Shown here piece by piece: positions 24,804 through 33,733 of a stretch of DNA of 42,822 nt. Both the position numbers and the translations under genes were made by a program. This stretch comes from Lachnospiraceae bacterium (GTDB lineage: Bacteria > Bacillota > Clostridia > Lachnospirales > Lachnospiraceae): assembly GCA_017526985.1 (NCBI GenBank), contig JAFXQR010000041.1, forward strand, positions 1-42,822, in the 5' to 3' direction. Under the pieces are notes generated by a model. It searched no databases and was not told the origin of the DNA. It saw only the letters and a list, made by a program, of their open reading frames with translations. Every line of letters begins with the position of its first letter. The first letter of the stretch is position 1.

Positions 24804-26524
24804 ACTATACTCACCTGCTTATCCTCAATTTTATAAACCACATCGCACTTCTCTATCGTGCTGAGTCTGTGTGCAATGATCAGCATTGTCTTTGTTCCAT
24901 GAAGGGCATTGATCGAAGCCATTACTTCACGCTCCGTCTCATTATCCAATGCCGATGTAGCTTCATCAAAAACAAGAAAATCAGGGTTACGGTAAAGTGC
25001 CCTCGCAATTCCGATTCTCTGCCGCTGCCCCCCGGAAAGTTTTGTTCCTCGTTCCCCAACAATAGTGTCGAGACCATTATCCAGTTTCTTTACAAAATCC
25101 GACAATTGAGCTTCCTCAATCGCTTTCCAAACCCTCTCATCATCTATCTTTTCTTTCTCTATGCCGAAAGCAACATTATTCCTTATGCTTTCATCTGAAA
25201 GATAAATAAACTGCGGGATATACCCTATGTGATCATGCCACCCTCTGACACTCTCCCTTATGGAAACACCATCCACAGTTACCTCGCCGGACTGTGGTTC
25301 TAACAATCCGAGAATTATATCCGCCATCGTAGTCTTTCCCTGACCGGAAGGTCCAATGAATGCTACAGACTGACCTTTTTCAATTTTTAATCTGACATTC
25401 TCGACAATATTCCTATCAGATTTTTCATAATGAAAGGAAACATTATTAACCTCAATACATCTTTCAAATGACAAAGGACTATAGTCAGCCTCATCAGTAT
25501 CTGTACTCGTATTTTCCGTAGCCTTTATATCCCTATACACCAGATCAATCGAAGCTCGATTAAAAATTACTGTATTCACATACGCATATATGGAATTCAC
25601 ATAAGGAAGCAGTTTGAATGCTGCCACAGCAAAGATCGCCAACTGCGCTACCAGTGTCTTATAATCTCCCTTCCGAACCACACACAACATAAGATATGCC
25701 AGTATACCACATACACATACCGTTTCTATCATATACTTGGGAAGAACATTGATCAATTTACTTTTAAGCTGAAGAGAACTCTGGTGCGCATATTCTTTAT
25801 CATATTGTTTCTCATAATATTTCTCAGTGTTCAGGATCTTTATTTCCTTTATTCCCTCAAAAGCCTGCTGCACATACTTTATAAGCTGCGCGTTGCTTCG
25901 CTGAACCTCTTGTCCCCAGCGCCTGGTTATATTTTTTCCGCCAATAAAGATACTGCCCACACATACGATCAGGAGTGCTGATACAGTAAGCGCAAGCAAC
26001 AAATTGGTATATGCAAGATATACCACCAGCGTCATTGATGTAAGCCCCAGGGACAAGACCATGATCAGGTTGTTCACCACCTGGAAAACATTGGATGTAT
26101 CGTTATTAACGCTTCTGATTATTTCTGAGGAATTCTTATTCAGGAAGAAAACATAAGGTTCTTTTAAATACGCCTTCATGAGTCTCGCAGCCAGCTGGCG
26201 CTTCACATCATTGGCAAATTGTTCGTTATAAGCATTCATCCAGGCAAGATAGACGTTTTTTACAACATAGACAACCATAGTGATTACCATCAGATATATG
26301 AATGTCCCCTCGAAACCGTCTGTCCCAAATACCTTTTCCACAGTCTGATATGCAAAATTATCCGTTGCATGGTCTGTATCCACCGCAAGATTAATAATAG
26401 GAAGCAGAATAGATATTCCCAACAATTCCAGAGCTGAACCAATGATAATGATCAGGAGTACAAAAAGCATCCTTTTCTTCGTTCTGTTTTCTAATAAATA
26501 GTTAAGTTTCTTTATATATTCCAA
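24800..26524 (-). CDS. ABC exporter half-transporter, PglK-like lipid-glycan flippase (second copy)
   Basis: 574 residues: six membrane helices (about 18-310) fused to an ATPase domain. ATPase motifs: Walker A GPSGQGKT (391-398), signature LSGGQ (496-500), Walker B FLVFDE (516-521), D-loop SALD and H552. The start is TTG (26524) after AGGTAAAG. The N-terminus (ENRTKKRMLFVLLIIIIGSALELLG) resembles PglK/WlaB-type flippases, which move undecaprenyl-diphosphate-linked oligosaccharides across the membrane as homodimers; a heterodimer with the ABC protein at 28636-30399 is also possible. It lies 6 nt after the HxRRGD-motif transferase and overlaps the GT11 gene by four bases. Confidence 0.88.
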   Translation of the reverse strand: MEYIKKLNYLLENRTKKRMLFVLLIIIIGSALELLGISILLPIINLAVDTDHATDNFAYQTVEKVFGTDGFEGTFIYLMVITMVVYVVKNVYLAWMNAYNEQFANDVKRQLAARLMKAYLKEPYVFFLNKNSSEIIRSVNNDTSNVFQVVNNLIMVLSLGLTSMTLVVYLAYTNLLLALTVSALLIVCVGSIFIGGKNITRRWGQEVQRSNAQLIKYVQQAFEGIKEIKILNTEKYYEKQYDKEYAHQSSLQLKSKLINVLPKYMIETVCVCGILAYLMLCVVRKGDYKTLVAQLAIFAVAAFKLLPYVNSIYAYVNTVIFNRASIDLVYRDIKATENTSTDTDEADYSPLSFERCIEVNNVSFHYEKSDRNIVENVRLKIEKGQSVAFIGPSGQGKTTMADIILGLLEPQSGEVTVDGVSIRESVRGWHDHIGYIPQFIYLSDESIRNNVAFGIEKEKIDDERVWKAIEEAQLSDFVKKLDNGLDTIVGERGTKLSGGQRQRIGIARALYRNPDFLVFDEATSALDNETEREVMASINALHGTKTMLIIAHRLSTIEKCDVVYKIEDKQVSIV

Positions 26525-26530
26525 TTTTCT

Positions 26531-27613
26531 TTACCTGAACGCCCAGTCAATCCACTCTTTTATATTCTTTCCTTTTAACACGCCTTCTTCGTCTGCCCTG
26601 CACCATTCATCATTATCCGGGACAATTAACCAGTCTCTGTCCGGTACAATTTTCAATCCACGGCATATTGCACCTGCTTCTATTGAGAACGAACTGGGAG
26701 CCGCCAGAATGATATCAGCATGACAGATATGGAGAAAAGAAGCCGGGCCCGCCATATCCAGACAGAATGTGATCTTCAACCTCTTACCATTGTTCATAAC
26801 AATGTCAGTCAGTTCAGCAAAATTCTCCTCCCGGCCTTCTGAAAAAACATAAAAATGCAGATCCTTTTTATTCCCGGCTTCCGGACAATTCTCTGCGAGA
26901 TCCTTCATTAAGCGAGTATAATAGCCAAGTTCCATCCACCTTCTGTTCATGCTTGCATCGCCGAGATTACGAAGAGTTTCCACATCACCTCTCCTGATAT
27001 GAACCGCCACATTAATCATCGCCGGATCATATAATAATCTGTCTTTTTTTCTCTGGCCGGATGCCCAGAAGATCTCCCGGATCAACTCATCTCCACGTAT
27101 ATCATCACCTTTTTTGGTCCATTGCTCATATTCATTAAAAAAGACAACTTTTTGTCCGTTATAAGAAGCCATAATATCACGTATCAATCCAAGACTTTCT
27201 TCAGACGACATATCATAATATGGAAGCAGCACCTTCTTATAACCCTTCCGGATCAGCTCATCTGCCTGCGGAAAACTCTCTCCCAGTCCCAGCACCTCAT
27301 CCCACTCTTCATTCACCATTTTAGAATAGGCATAAGACGCCGGAAGCAGTGTAGATGCGATCAATCCGGCTCTCCATGCTCCCAGTCCGTGTCCAAATCC
27401 GGCCAGATATGCCGGTTCCTCCGTAATAAAATGTGAGGTTTCTCCATTTACAGGCTTTTTATTTCTGTGCCGATACGAGCGATACAACGGATATGCTTTC
27501 TTTTTATCTCCTACCTTACGGTAAAACATACCATGTATCTTTCGTATTGCTTTTTGTTTTATACTTGCATAGTCATGCTTATCTTCTTTTTTTTTACTTC
27601 TGTATCCTGCCAT
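26531..27613 (-). CDS. putative fucosyltransferase-like glycosyltransferase (HxRRGD motif)
   Basis: 360 residues, no membrane helix. The N-terminus is very basic (GYRSKKKEDKHDYASIKQKAIRK). A glycine-rich loop FGHGLGAWRAG (about 73-83) and NVAVHIRRGDVET (H205) match the two donor/acceptor motifs of the GT11/GT23/GT65 fucosyltransferase fold, and the C-terminal ADIILAAPSSFSIEAGAI takes the place of the STYSWWAA motif of GT11. It is not a clean GT11 match, so the sugar is open; a GDP-sugar donor is the best guess. The start overlaps the end of the upstream GT2 gene by 20 bases. Confidence 0.65.
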   Translation of the reverse strand: MAGYRSKKKEDKHDYASIKQKAIRKIHGMFYRKVGDKKKAYPLYRSYRHRNKKPVNGETSHFITEEPAYLAGFGHGLGAWRAGLIASTLLPASYAYSKMVNEEWDEVLGLGESFPQADELIRKGYKKVLLPYYDMSSEESLGLIRDIMASYNGQKVVFFNEYEQWTKKGDDIRGDELIREIFWASGQRKKDRLLYDPAMINVAVHIRRGDVETLRNLGDASMNRRWMELGYYTRLMKDLAENCPEAGNKKDLHFYVFSEGREENFAELTDIVMNNGKRLKITFCLDMAGPASFLHICHADIILAAPSSFSIEAGAICRGLKIVPDRDWLIVPDNDEWCRADEEGVLKGKNIKEWIDWAFR

Positions 27614-28658
27614 TATCTTTGATACTTTCTAACCATCCGTATAGCGAAGGAAAAATATAACACACTCCATATAATACTTTGCGTTTCCCTTCCCATTTTC
27701 TTCTATCGTAATTCCGATATAATGTTCTGAATTGTTTTGCCAGTTTTTTTCTTTCTTGTTTTTCCTCCGGAAGATTCTTTCCAACCAGATAATAATACTT
27801 CAAATACGCCGACAGCTGATAGTATTCTTCTCTGAGTGCATATTCCTGCTCCCCATGTTTCAGATAAAAATCTCTTCTTCGTTTGTATGCGTTCAGTACA
27901 TCCATACGCTTTAACGAAAAATCATTTTTGGTAATACTGCCAGAACGTTCCCTGTAAAAATACAATTTCAAATCAGTCCATGCAATTATATCAGAATAAT
28001 ATAAATATGCAAACGTGGTCGCTTCATCTTCATAAACATACCCTTCCGGGAACAAAAAATCTCCGATCACATCACGTCTGTACAGTTTATTCCATGCCAC
28101 AACTGTATCGATGTGTACCTTCATATCATAAAAGCGATCCAATACCTGTCTCGAAGTATACTCTGTATATTTAGATTTCTTGTTATCAGAGCTGTCTGCC
28201 TCTTCCGTACCCTTATCACTTAAAATACTACCGTCTGCAGTTATTATGGAAATACCTGCCACAGCCACTTTGCTTCCCGATTCCACACACATTTTATACA
28301 AAGTTTCGACAAAAAGCGACGATACCCTATCATCAGAATCTATAAAGCATACATACTCTCCTTTGCATATCCCGAGCCCGGTATTCCGCGCTGCTGATAA
28401 ACCTCCGTTTTTCCGATGTATAACAGAAATCCTGTCATCCGTTTCTGCCAGTTCGTCACATATAGTCCCGCTTTCATCCGTTGAACCATCATCAATTAGC
28501 AAAATCTCCAGTTTGGAATACGTCTGGTGCCTTACACTTTCCACGCATTCCCTGAGATAATCCTGAACATTATATACCGGTATAATCACGGAGATCAGCT
28601 GGTCAAGCGTATTACTTGTCCCATTTATATCTATTTTAGTTTCTTTCCGTAAGCTCAC
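27594..28658 (-). CDS. glycosyltransferase family 2 (GT-A)
   Basis: 354 residues from the GTG at 28658, which has AGAGG nine nt upstream. A TTG at 28691 is in frame but has no ribosome site and would overlap the ABC gene further. The GT-A core begins LISVIIPVYNVQDYLRECV and shows LLIDDGSTDES, NGGLSAARNTGL, CFIDSDDRV (DxD-type metal site) and VYEDEATTF. The C-terminal part is helical and basic. It is predicted to be a cytoplasmic inverting transferase adding one sugar to the lipid-linked glycan. It overlaps the gene before by 23 bases and the gene after by 20, evidence of a tightly packed operon. Confidence 0.88.
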   Translation of the reverse strand: MSLRKETKIDINGTSNTLDQLISVIIPVYNVQDYLRECVESVRHQTYSKLEILLIDDGSTDESGTICDELAETDDRISVIHRKNGGLSAARNTGLGICKGEYVCFIDSDDRVSSLFVETLYKMCVESGSKVAVAGISIITADGSILSDKGTEEADSSDNKKSKYTEYTSRQVLDRFYDMKVHIDTVVAWNKLYRRDVIGDFLFPEGYVYEDEATTFAYLYYSDIIAWTDLKLYFYRERSGSITKNDFSLKRMDVLNAYKRRRDFYLKHGEQEYALREEYYQLSAYLKYYYLVGKNLPEEKQERKKLAKQFRTLYRNYDRRKWEGKRKVLYGVCYIFPSLYGWLESIKDNGRIQK

Positions 28659-30399
28659 TATAGGAAACCTCTGTCGCTTTGCCGTCCGCAATTCTGTATA
28701 TATAATCGCAATCCTTAATAGTTGTAATCCTGTGAGCGATCACAACCATGGTCACTTTTCCGGATAAGTGAAATATCGCATCCATAACTGCCCGTTCCGT
28801 CTCATTATCTAAAGCAGATGTTGCCTCATCCAATACCAGCAATTCAGGATCTGTGTACAGTGCTCTCGCAATCCCTATCCTCTGTCTCTGTCCTCCGGAA
28901 AGTTTAACTCCACGATCCCCAATATTCATTTCAAGGCCGTCTTTCTGCTTCCGGACAAAATCTGCAAGCTGCGCCTCTTCCAGTACAGCCCATACCTTTT
29001 CGTCATCCACTTCTTCTTCCGGCACTCCCAATGCAATATTTGCACGAATCGTATCATCCAGCAGATAAATATTCTGCGGTATATACCCTGTCATCTTTCG
29101 CCAGCCGGCCGGATTCTCAAAAATGTCCTTTCCGTCCACGAGTACCCTTCCCGACTTCGGCTGGTACAACCCCAATATAACATCGGCCAATGTCGTCTTT
29201 CCCGCCCCGGAACCGCCTACCAGCGCAATGGATTTTCTGCTGGGAATCCGCATATTAATGCCATTTAATACCATAACATCCGGTTTATTCGGGTAAGCAT
29301 AGGTCAGCTCTTCCAAAAGGATTTCCTTCTTCAGCTCAAAAGCCGTTGATTCTGAAATTGTTTTCTGCTCTGTATCACGCTGTTTCGATAAACCTTTTAT
29401 CTTTTTCAGATTATGATACACCCCATCGACAGATGCTTTGTTAAACATGATGGCATTCAGATAATTACTGATCCTGTTAAAGGATGGCATCATGCGAAAT
29501 GCAGCTACCGCAAACACAGATAACACCGGTACAAATTGCGTAATATCGGCTCCTGTCAGGATCCGCAGTGCCATAAAAATCAGTATTCCGCAAATACATA
29601 TCATTTCCACTACCGGTTTTGAGATACAGTTCAACTCCTGCTGACGCTGCATAACTCTTGCATAATTCTCGTAATTCGACTTGTACCGGTTTATAAAATA
29701 GGGTTCCCTCCCGATCGCCTTTATCTCTTTAATCCCGTTAAATGTCTGTAAAAACCATTTCGATTTTTCTTCCGAATATTCTCTGCTTTTAACCCCGTAA
29801 TACTTTAGTCTCTGTTTAAAAACAAACAGAAACAGTATAGCCAAAAGGATCATCAAAACTACCAATATCATAGTAGTTTTAAAATCCGTTAATATCAAAA
29901 ATGCAACAAGAAGTATACAAACCAGTATTTCTGTAATTAGTTGTAAAATACATTGAACTACATAAAACAAACTGGTCACATCTAACTCTACATTTCTGTT
30001 TAGCTCCGCAACATTATGATTGTAATGAAACTGCAGATCCTGTGAAACATAGCATTCGAACATTTGCCCGGCAAGTTTTGCCTGATTTTGATAAATAAAC
30101 CTGTATACTACTCGGTTCATCCACAAAATATATAAGTTTTTTATTACATAAACACCTGCCAGACTTATAGATAAAATAGCGATCAGTTCTCTGCCACTTT
30201 CCAAATGCAGACAAATCATAATCCATTGAAAAAAACTGCTGCTTTCAATCATTTCCGGATCCGTAACCGCCTTGATCAATGGCAGAATTGCCGATACCCC
30301 CAGTAATTCAAAAATTGAACTGATTAAGATTACAACGAGAAGCAATACTACTTCTATTCTCTGTTTTTTATCTAAAACAGCGTAAATTTTCTTCAACAT
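28636..30399 (-). CDS. ABC exporter half-transporter, PglK-like lipid-glycan flippase (first copy)
   Basis: 587 residues, same plan as the ABC protein at 24800-26524: six membrane helices (about 15-310), then an ATPase with Walker A GGSGAGKT (395-402), LSGGQ (500-504), Walker B LLVLDE (520-525) and H556. The N-terminus (LDKKQRIEVVLLLVVILISSIFELLG) and the helical stretches GIKEIK and FAVAAFRMMPSFNRI are shared with the second copy (GIKEIK, FAVAAFKLLPYVNSI), so the two are paralogues with all catalytic motifs intact in both. The ATG at 30399 has only a weak ribosome site (AGAGAG); a TATAAT-like -10 in the 63-nt gap upstream is possible but lacks a -35. Confidence 0.88.
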   Translation of the reverse strand: MLKKIYAVLDKKQRIEVVLLLVVILISSIFELLGVSAILPLIKAVTDPEMIESSSFFQWIMICLHLESGRELIAILSISLAGVYVIKNLYILWMNRVVYRFIYQNQAKLAGQMFECYVSQDLQFHYNHNVAELNRNVELDVTSLFYVVQCILQLITEILVCILLVAFLILTDFKTTMILVVLMILLAILFLFVFKQRLKYYGVKSREYSEEKSKWFLQTFNGIKEIKAIGREPYFINRYKSNYENYARVMQRQQELNCISKPVVEMICICGILIFMALRILTGADITQFVPVLSVFAVAAFRMMPSFNRISNYLNAIMFNKASVDGVYHNLKKIKGLSKQRDTEQKTISESTAFELKKEILLEELTYAYPNKPDVMVLNGINMRIPSRKSIALVGGSGAGKTTLADVILGLYQPKSGRVLVDGKDIFENPAGWRKMTGYIPQNIYLLDDTIRANIALGVPEEEVDDEKVWAVLEEAQLADFVRKQKDGLEMNIGDRGVKLSGGQRQRIGIARALYTDPELLVLDEATSALDNETERAVMDAIFHLSGKVTMVVIAHRITTIKDCDYIYRIADGKATEVSYSELTERN

Positions 30400-30462
30400 C
30401 TCTCTATATTCTTCCCAAATATATTATATGATTCTTCTCAAAAACAATTTACGCCAATCTGT

Positions 30463-31143
30463 TTAATCCTCTGCCTGCAGCAGTTTTTCCACATCTTCAA
30501 ACAGTTCCGCATTCTTCCGGATCCACTTTTCTCCTTTATTCCACCAGCACAGTTTCAGCAGTTTTTTGATCTGCTCCTCCGTAAACCGGTATTTGATATG
30601 CTTTGCAGGAACACCGCCCACAATCGAATACGGCTCCACATCCTTTGTTACGACCGCACCGGCGGCAACTACTGCCCCGTCTCCGATCTTAACGCCTTCC
30701 ATAATCCTCACACCGGTGCCGATCCACACATCGTTACCGATTATTACCGTAATCTTCTTCTTTGCATCCAGCCACTTAAAGTCCGAATATTTATCCTCGG
30801 ATACATAAGTAAATCCGCACTGCTTATGTGTAGAATAAAAAGCAGGATGGATCGATGCAAATACCTCTGTCGGATGGTCTCCTGCCATCGTCATCACATC
30901 GTTGCCGATGCATGTATATCGTCCGATCACGGTATTTTTAATAAAGCAATCCTCACCGATATAACTGGCATAACCGATCCTGCTGTTCAGAAAGGTCACG
31001 CCATCTGCCAAACGGTTGTACCCTTCAAACTGATCCGTCGAATCCAGCTCTGCCTTTCCTTCAAAAGTGATATTTTTTCCTTTCCATTTCGACCGGTGAA
31101 TACACTGTTTCGGTCCGTGCAGCATTTGGTCCAAAAATCTCAT
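30463..31143 (-). CDS. CatB-type hexapeptide-repeat O-acetyltransferase
   Basis: 226 residues from the ATG at 31143, which overlaps the upstream stop (ATGA) and follows AAAGGAG. The left-handed beta-helix is visible as hexapeptide repeats ([19 protein letters not shown], then [18 protein letters not shown] and [17 protein letters not shown]). GDHPTEVF holds the catalytic His of the xenobiotic acetyltransferase class, and [14 protein letters not shown] is the usual C-terminal motif. Members move acetyl from acetyl-CoA to a hydroxyl group as trimers. In a glycan locus the substrate is most likely a sugar, not an antibiotic (inference). Confidence 0.9.
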   Translation of the reverse strand: MRFLDQMLHGPKQCIHRSKWKGKNITFEGKAELDSTDQFEGYNRLADGVTFLNSRIGYASYIGEDCFIKNTVIGRYTCIGNDVMTMAGDHPTEVFASIHPAFYSTHKQCGFTYVSEDKYSDFKWLDAKKKITVIIGNDVWIGTGVRIMEGVKIGDGAVVAAGAVVTKDVEPYSIVGGVPAKHIKYRFTEEQIKKLLKLCWWNKGEKWIRKNAELFEDVEKLLQAED

Positions 31144-32750
31144 AACAGCTCCTTTGCACGCATCACGCCCTGGGTATAATACTTGCATGTTCTCATATCA
31201 TGCTGTTCCATATATTCCGTAATACTTTCCGTGATCTGTGTATTATATTTCTCTGTGCCGCGATTGCTTTCAAAATAAGCCAGCGCCATTTTATCGCCCA
31301 TATGCTTATATTGTTCGTTTACCAGACTGCCGAATTCATCATCGTATTTCGTCCCCAGGATCGCAGGGCCATAATGATTGCGCAGATAAAACGCCTTTTT
31401 CGCAGTGCGGATCTGTTCCGCATCCAGCGGTTTGACCTCCGCAATATGCGCAAGGCATTTCTCATATTCTTCCCGCGAAGACGGCTCAATCGTAAAACCA
31501 AGGTTTCCGTAGAATGGTTTGCCCACGATCACTGACGGGATCCCGACTACCGAAAACTCTCCTCCGGCATTGCTTCCGATGGTGATGAGCACATCCGCTA
31601 GATTCTTAATACTCTCCGCACTGAACTCATCTGAAAGGAAAAACATGTTGTCCTTCTTATATCTCTCAAACATATCCTCGATAGAATCCAGTGATTCGTG
31701 ATAGGCACTGCGGGTCGGATGCGGTTTTAAAATCCAATTGACTTTATCATTCTTCGCCGCCAGTGCCAGCGTATTCTCCGTCCAGTCATAATAATCCCGA
31801 TAGAAGAGATCTCCGTAATTATATACGGCATCCGTAAAGGTATGCGCCATGATCACCACATTTTTCTTCTTCGGATCCAGATGCAGTTCTTCCACAGCTT
31901 CTTCCCGGGTCAGTACCCGCTTGTCCTTAAAGGCGCCGCGGTCGATATCCCTGCCGTTCTTTCCGCGGAAACGTTCTTCCAGGATCTGCTCCGCCTGTTC
32001 CACTTCCTTATCCCCGAGGGCATCGATCATCTCCCGGTACCTAAGCTGCATCATCAGGTGCATACGGTTCGGATTGCCGTTGGCATCAAAGCCGAGCACC
32101 ATCTCCTGCTCCTGATTGCTGTTGACCACTTTGGCCCCACAGGTATGGAATAGCGAAGACAGCAATGCTTCGTGATAGGCCGCATCATCCGCCAGCGCAA
32201 AGACCGGCGTGTGCTTTTTGCAATAGGCCTGCAGCGTATAGAACATCCACAGGATATGTGTTGCCTTTTTGATGCAGATCTTATTTCTCGCGCTGCGGAT
32301 CGTAGAAAGCTCCGAGGTGCGCAGGATATCCTCATAGATCGCCCTGCCAGCATTAAACTCATGAATCTTTAACTTCTGCAGTCCGCTGCCTGTACCATCA
32401 CGGAACATAAAAAACAGCACCTTTGTCAGCGCCTTAGCAAAAAAACGCAGATTTTTCTTATCTTCTTTCTCAATACAATAATGCGTAAAACCATAGGAGT
32501 CACAGACTTCATCCAACAGCGGCTGCTCCCGCCATGTGATCACGATCACTTTTGCCCCCACTGTATCCGCCACTCCCTTTGCGTAGAGCAACTTGGGTAC
32601 TACCCATGCCATCTGCATACGTACCATGGAAAGATTGACAAAAACATATTTTTCCTCTATCTTTCCCGTGTCTTTGCTCCACTGCCGGCGGTTTACTTCC
32701 GCAAAGTGCTCTACTGCTTCTTTTTTGATCGGAAAATCTTCCTGCTTCAT
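31140..32750 (-). CDS. capsule-polysaccharide-type GT-B glycosyltransferase
   Basis: 536 residues, soluble. The N-terminal half has a Rossmann-like region ([34 protein letters not shown]). The C-terminal half has [57 protein letters not shown] and [13 protein letters not shown], which resemble the donor half of KpsC/KpsS-like capsule synthesis and CDP-glycerol-type GT-B proteins (HP motif, then a Gly/Ser-rich loop). Donor is unknown; a CMP- or CDP-linked donor would fit the fold. It lies 5 nt after the DUF6625-like gene and overlaps the acetyltransferase gene by four bases. Confidence 0.72.
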   Translation of the reverse strand: MKQEDFPIKKEAVEHFAEVNRRQWSKDTGKIEEKYVFVNLSMVRMQMAWVVPKLLYAKGVADTVGAKVIVITWREQPLLDEVCDSYGFTHYCIEKEDKKNLRFFAKALTKVLFFMFRDGTGSGLQKLKIHEFNAGRAIYEDILRTSELSTIRSARNKICIKKATHILWMFYTLQAYCKKHTPVFALADDAAYHEALLSSLFHTCGAKVVNSNQEQEMVLGFDANGNPNRMHLMMQLRYREMIDALGDKEVEQAEQILEERFRGKNGRDIDRGAFKDKRVLTREEAVEELHLDPKKKNVVIMAHTFTDAVYNYGDLFYRDYYDWTENTLALAAKNDKVNWILKPHPTRSAYHESLDSIEDMFERYKKDNMFFLSDEFSAESIKNLADVLITIGSNAGGEFSVVGIPSVIVGKPFYGNLGFTIEPSSREEYEKCLAHIAEVKPLDAEQIRTAKKAFYLRNHYGPAILGTKYDDEFGSLVNEQYKHMGDKMALAYFESNRGTEKYNTQITESITEYMEQHDMRTCKYYTQGVMRAKELL

Positions 32751-32755
32751 ATACC

Positions 32756-33718
32756 TTATTCCTCTGATTTATCTTTTCCATGCGGATGGGCCAGGTGCCA
32801 CCGGATATACTCCTTTATTTTCCTGGAATATACGACAAAGAAATCTTTCCCGCAGCAGCTGTCCTGCCATCGTATATGATCTTTGATCTCGGAATTCGCC
32901 GAAATATAGATGTTATTTTGTCCCTTATAGGGTATTGTTTTTAATTTTCGATTACTGAAATGTATATATAAATATTCTTTTTTCTTTCCGGTCAGTTTAT
33001 TGATATGAAAAATACCGCCGTTTTCCCATTTCCAATACTGAAACAGCGTATTATGCTGCACCGTATTGTCGATCATCTTTTTGTAGCCCTTCTCCGGCTG
33101 ATAGATATTTACAAAATTCTCTCTCGTCCAGAAAACCCTTTTGCCATTTTCACGAGCCAGCATCGGCATCCCATTCCATTCATCAAAAGCCAGATTTTCT
33201 TCCGTTGAGCATACTTTTTCCCAAGTGAAATCCCCATTTCTGGACCATTCGGGTCTGGGCAAAAGATACTGTTCATTTACTTCTTTAGTGTTTCGGATGA
33301 TCTGCAGGTTTCCCAACACCTGAAACCGATCATATTGATCCAGAAAATCATCCGTAAATACTTTTCTCAGATTCCCAAGGATCAGATCGCAATCTCCAAA
33401 TGCCCAGAAATCATATCCCTCAATCCATTCTCCAAAAATCTTCCAAAAGACAGGCCTCATATCACATAATTTATAGGGTTTTGTGATCTTTACCTGTCCC
33501 ACCCGGTCATGGATCCGTCCAACCACCTCGTCAAATGTCATATATACAATGTGGATATTCTGCGTATCTTCCCATTTTTCCAGCGAATGATCATCTGTAA
33601 AAATAAAAAAATCAATCGTGCTGTTTGCTTTGCACGACGCCAAATACCAATCAATATACTCCGGCCATTTTCCTATTCCATTCAGAAAATATGCCAATAT
33701 ATGTGCTATACGATACAC
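32756..33718 (-). CDS. DUF6625-like glycosyltransferase
   Basis: 320 residues starting at a GTG (33718) that follows GGGAG at nine nt. The GT-A-like core shows ILAYFLNGIGKWPEYIDWYLASC, DFFIFTDDHS, KPYKLCDMRPVFWKIFGEWI and FWAFGDCDLILG, where GDCD is the likely DxD metal site. The C-terminal IYIHFSNRKLKT resembles the His-containing loop of GT-A enzymes. It is the second gene of the operon, 15 nt after the GT4. The family is assigned from memory of the conserved domain; the sugar is unknown. Confidence 0.75.
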   Translation of the reverse strand: MYRIAHILAYFLNGIGKWPEYIDWYLASCKANSTIDFFIFTDDHSLEKWEDTQNIHIVYMTFDEVVGRIHDRVGQVKITKPYKLCDMRPVFWKIFGEWIEGYDFWAFGDCDLILGNLRKVFTDDFLDQYDRFQVLGNLQIIRNTKEVNEQYLLPRPEWSRNGDFTWEKVCSTEENLAFDEWNGMPMLARENGKRVFWTRENFVNIYQPEKGYKKMIDNTVQHNTLFQYWKWENGGIFHINKLTGKKKEYLYIHFSNRKLKTIPYKGQNNIYISANSEIKDHIRWQDSCCGKDFFVVYSRKIKEYIRWHLAHPHGKDKSEE

Positions 33719-33733
33719 TGTGGCCGTCTCCCG

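Noticed and set aside
30400-30462. TATAAT-like sequence between the acetyltransferase and the first ABC gene as an internal promoter
   Set aside because: There is no acceptable -35 at 16-18 nt and no extended TG, and A+T-rich DNA gives such matches by chance.
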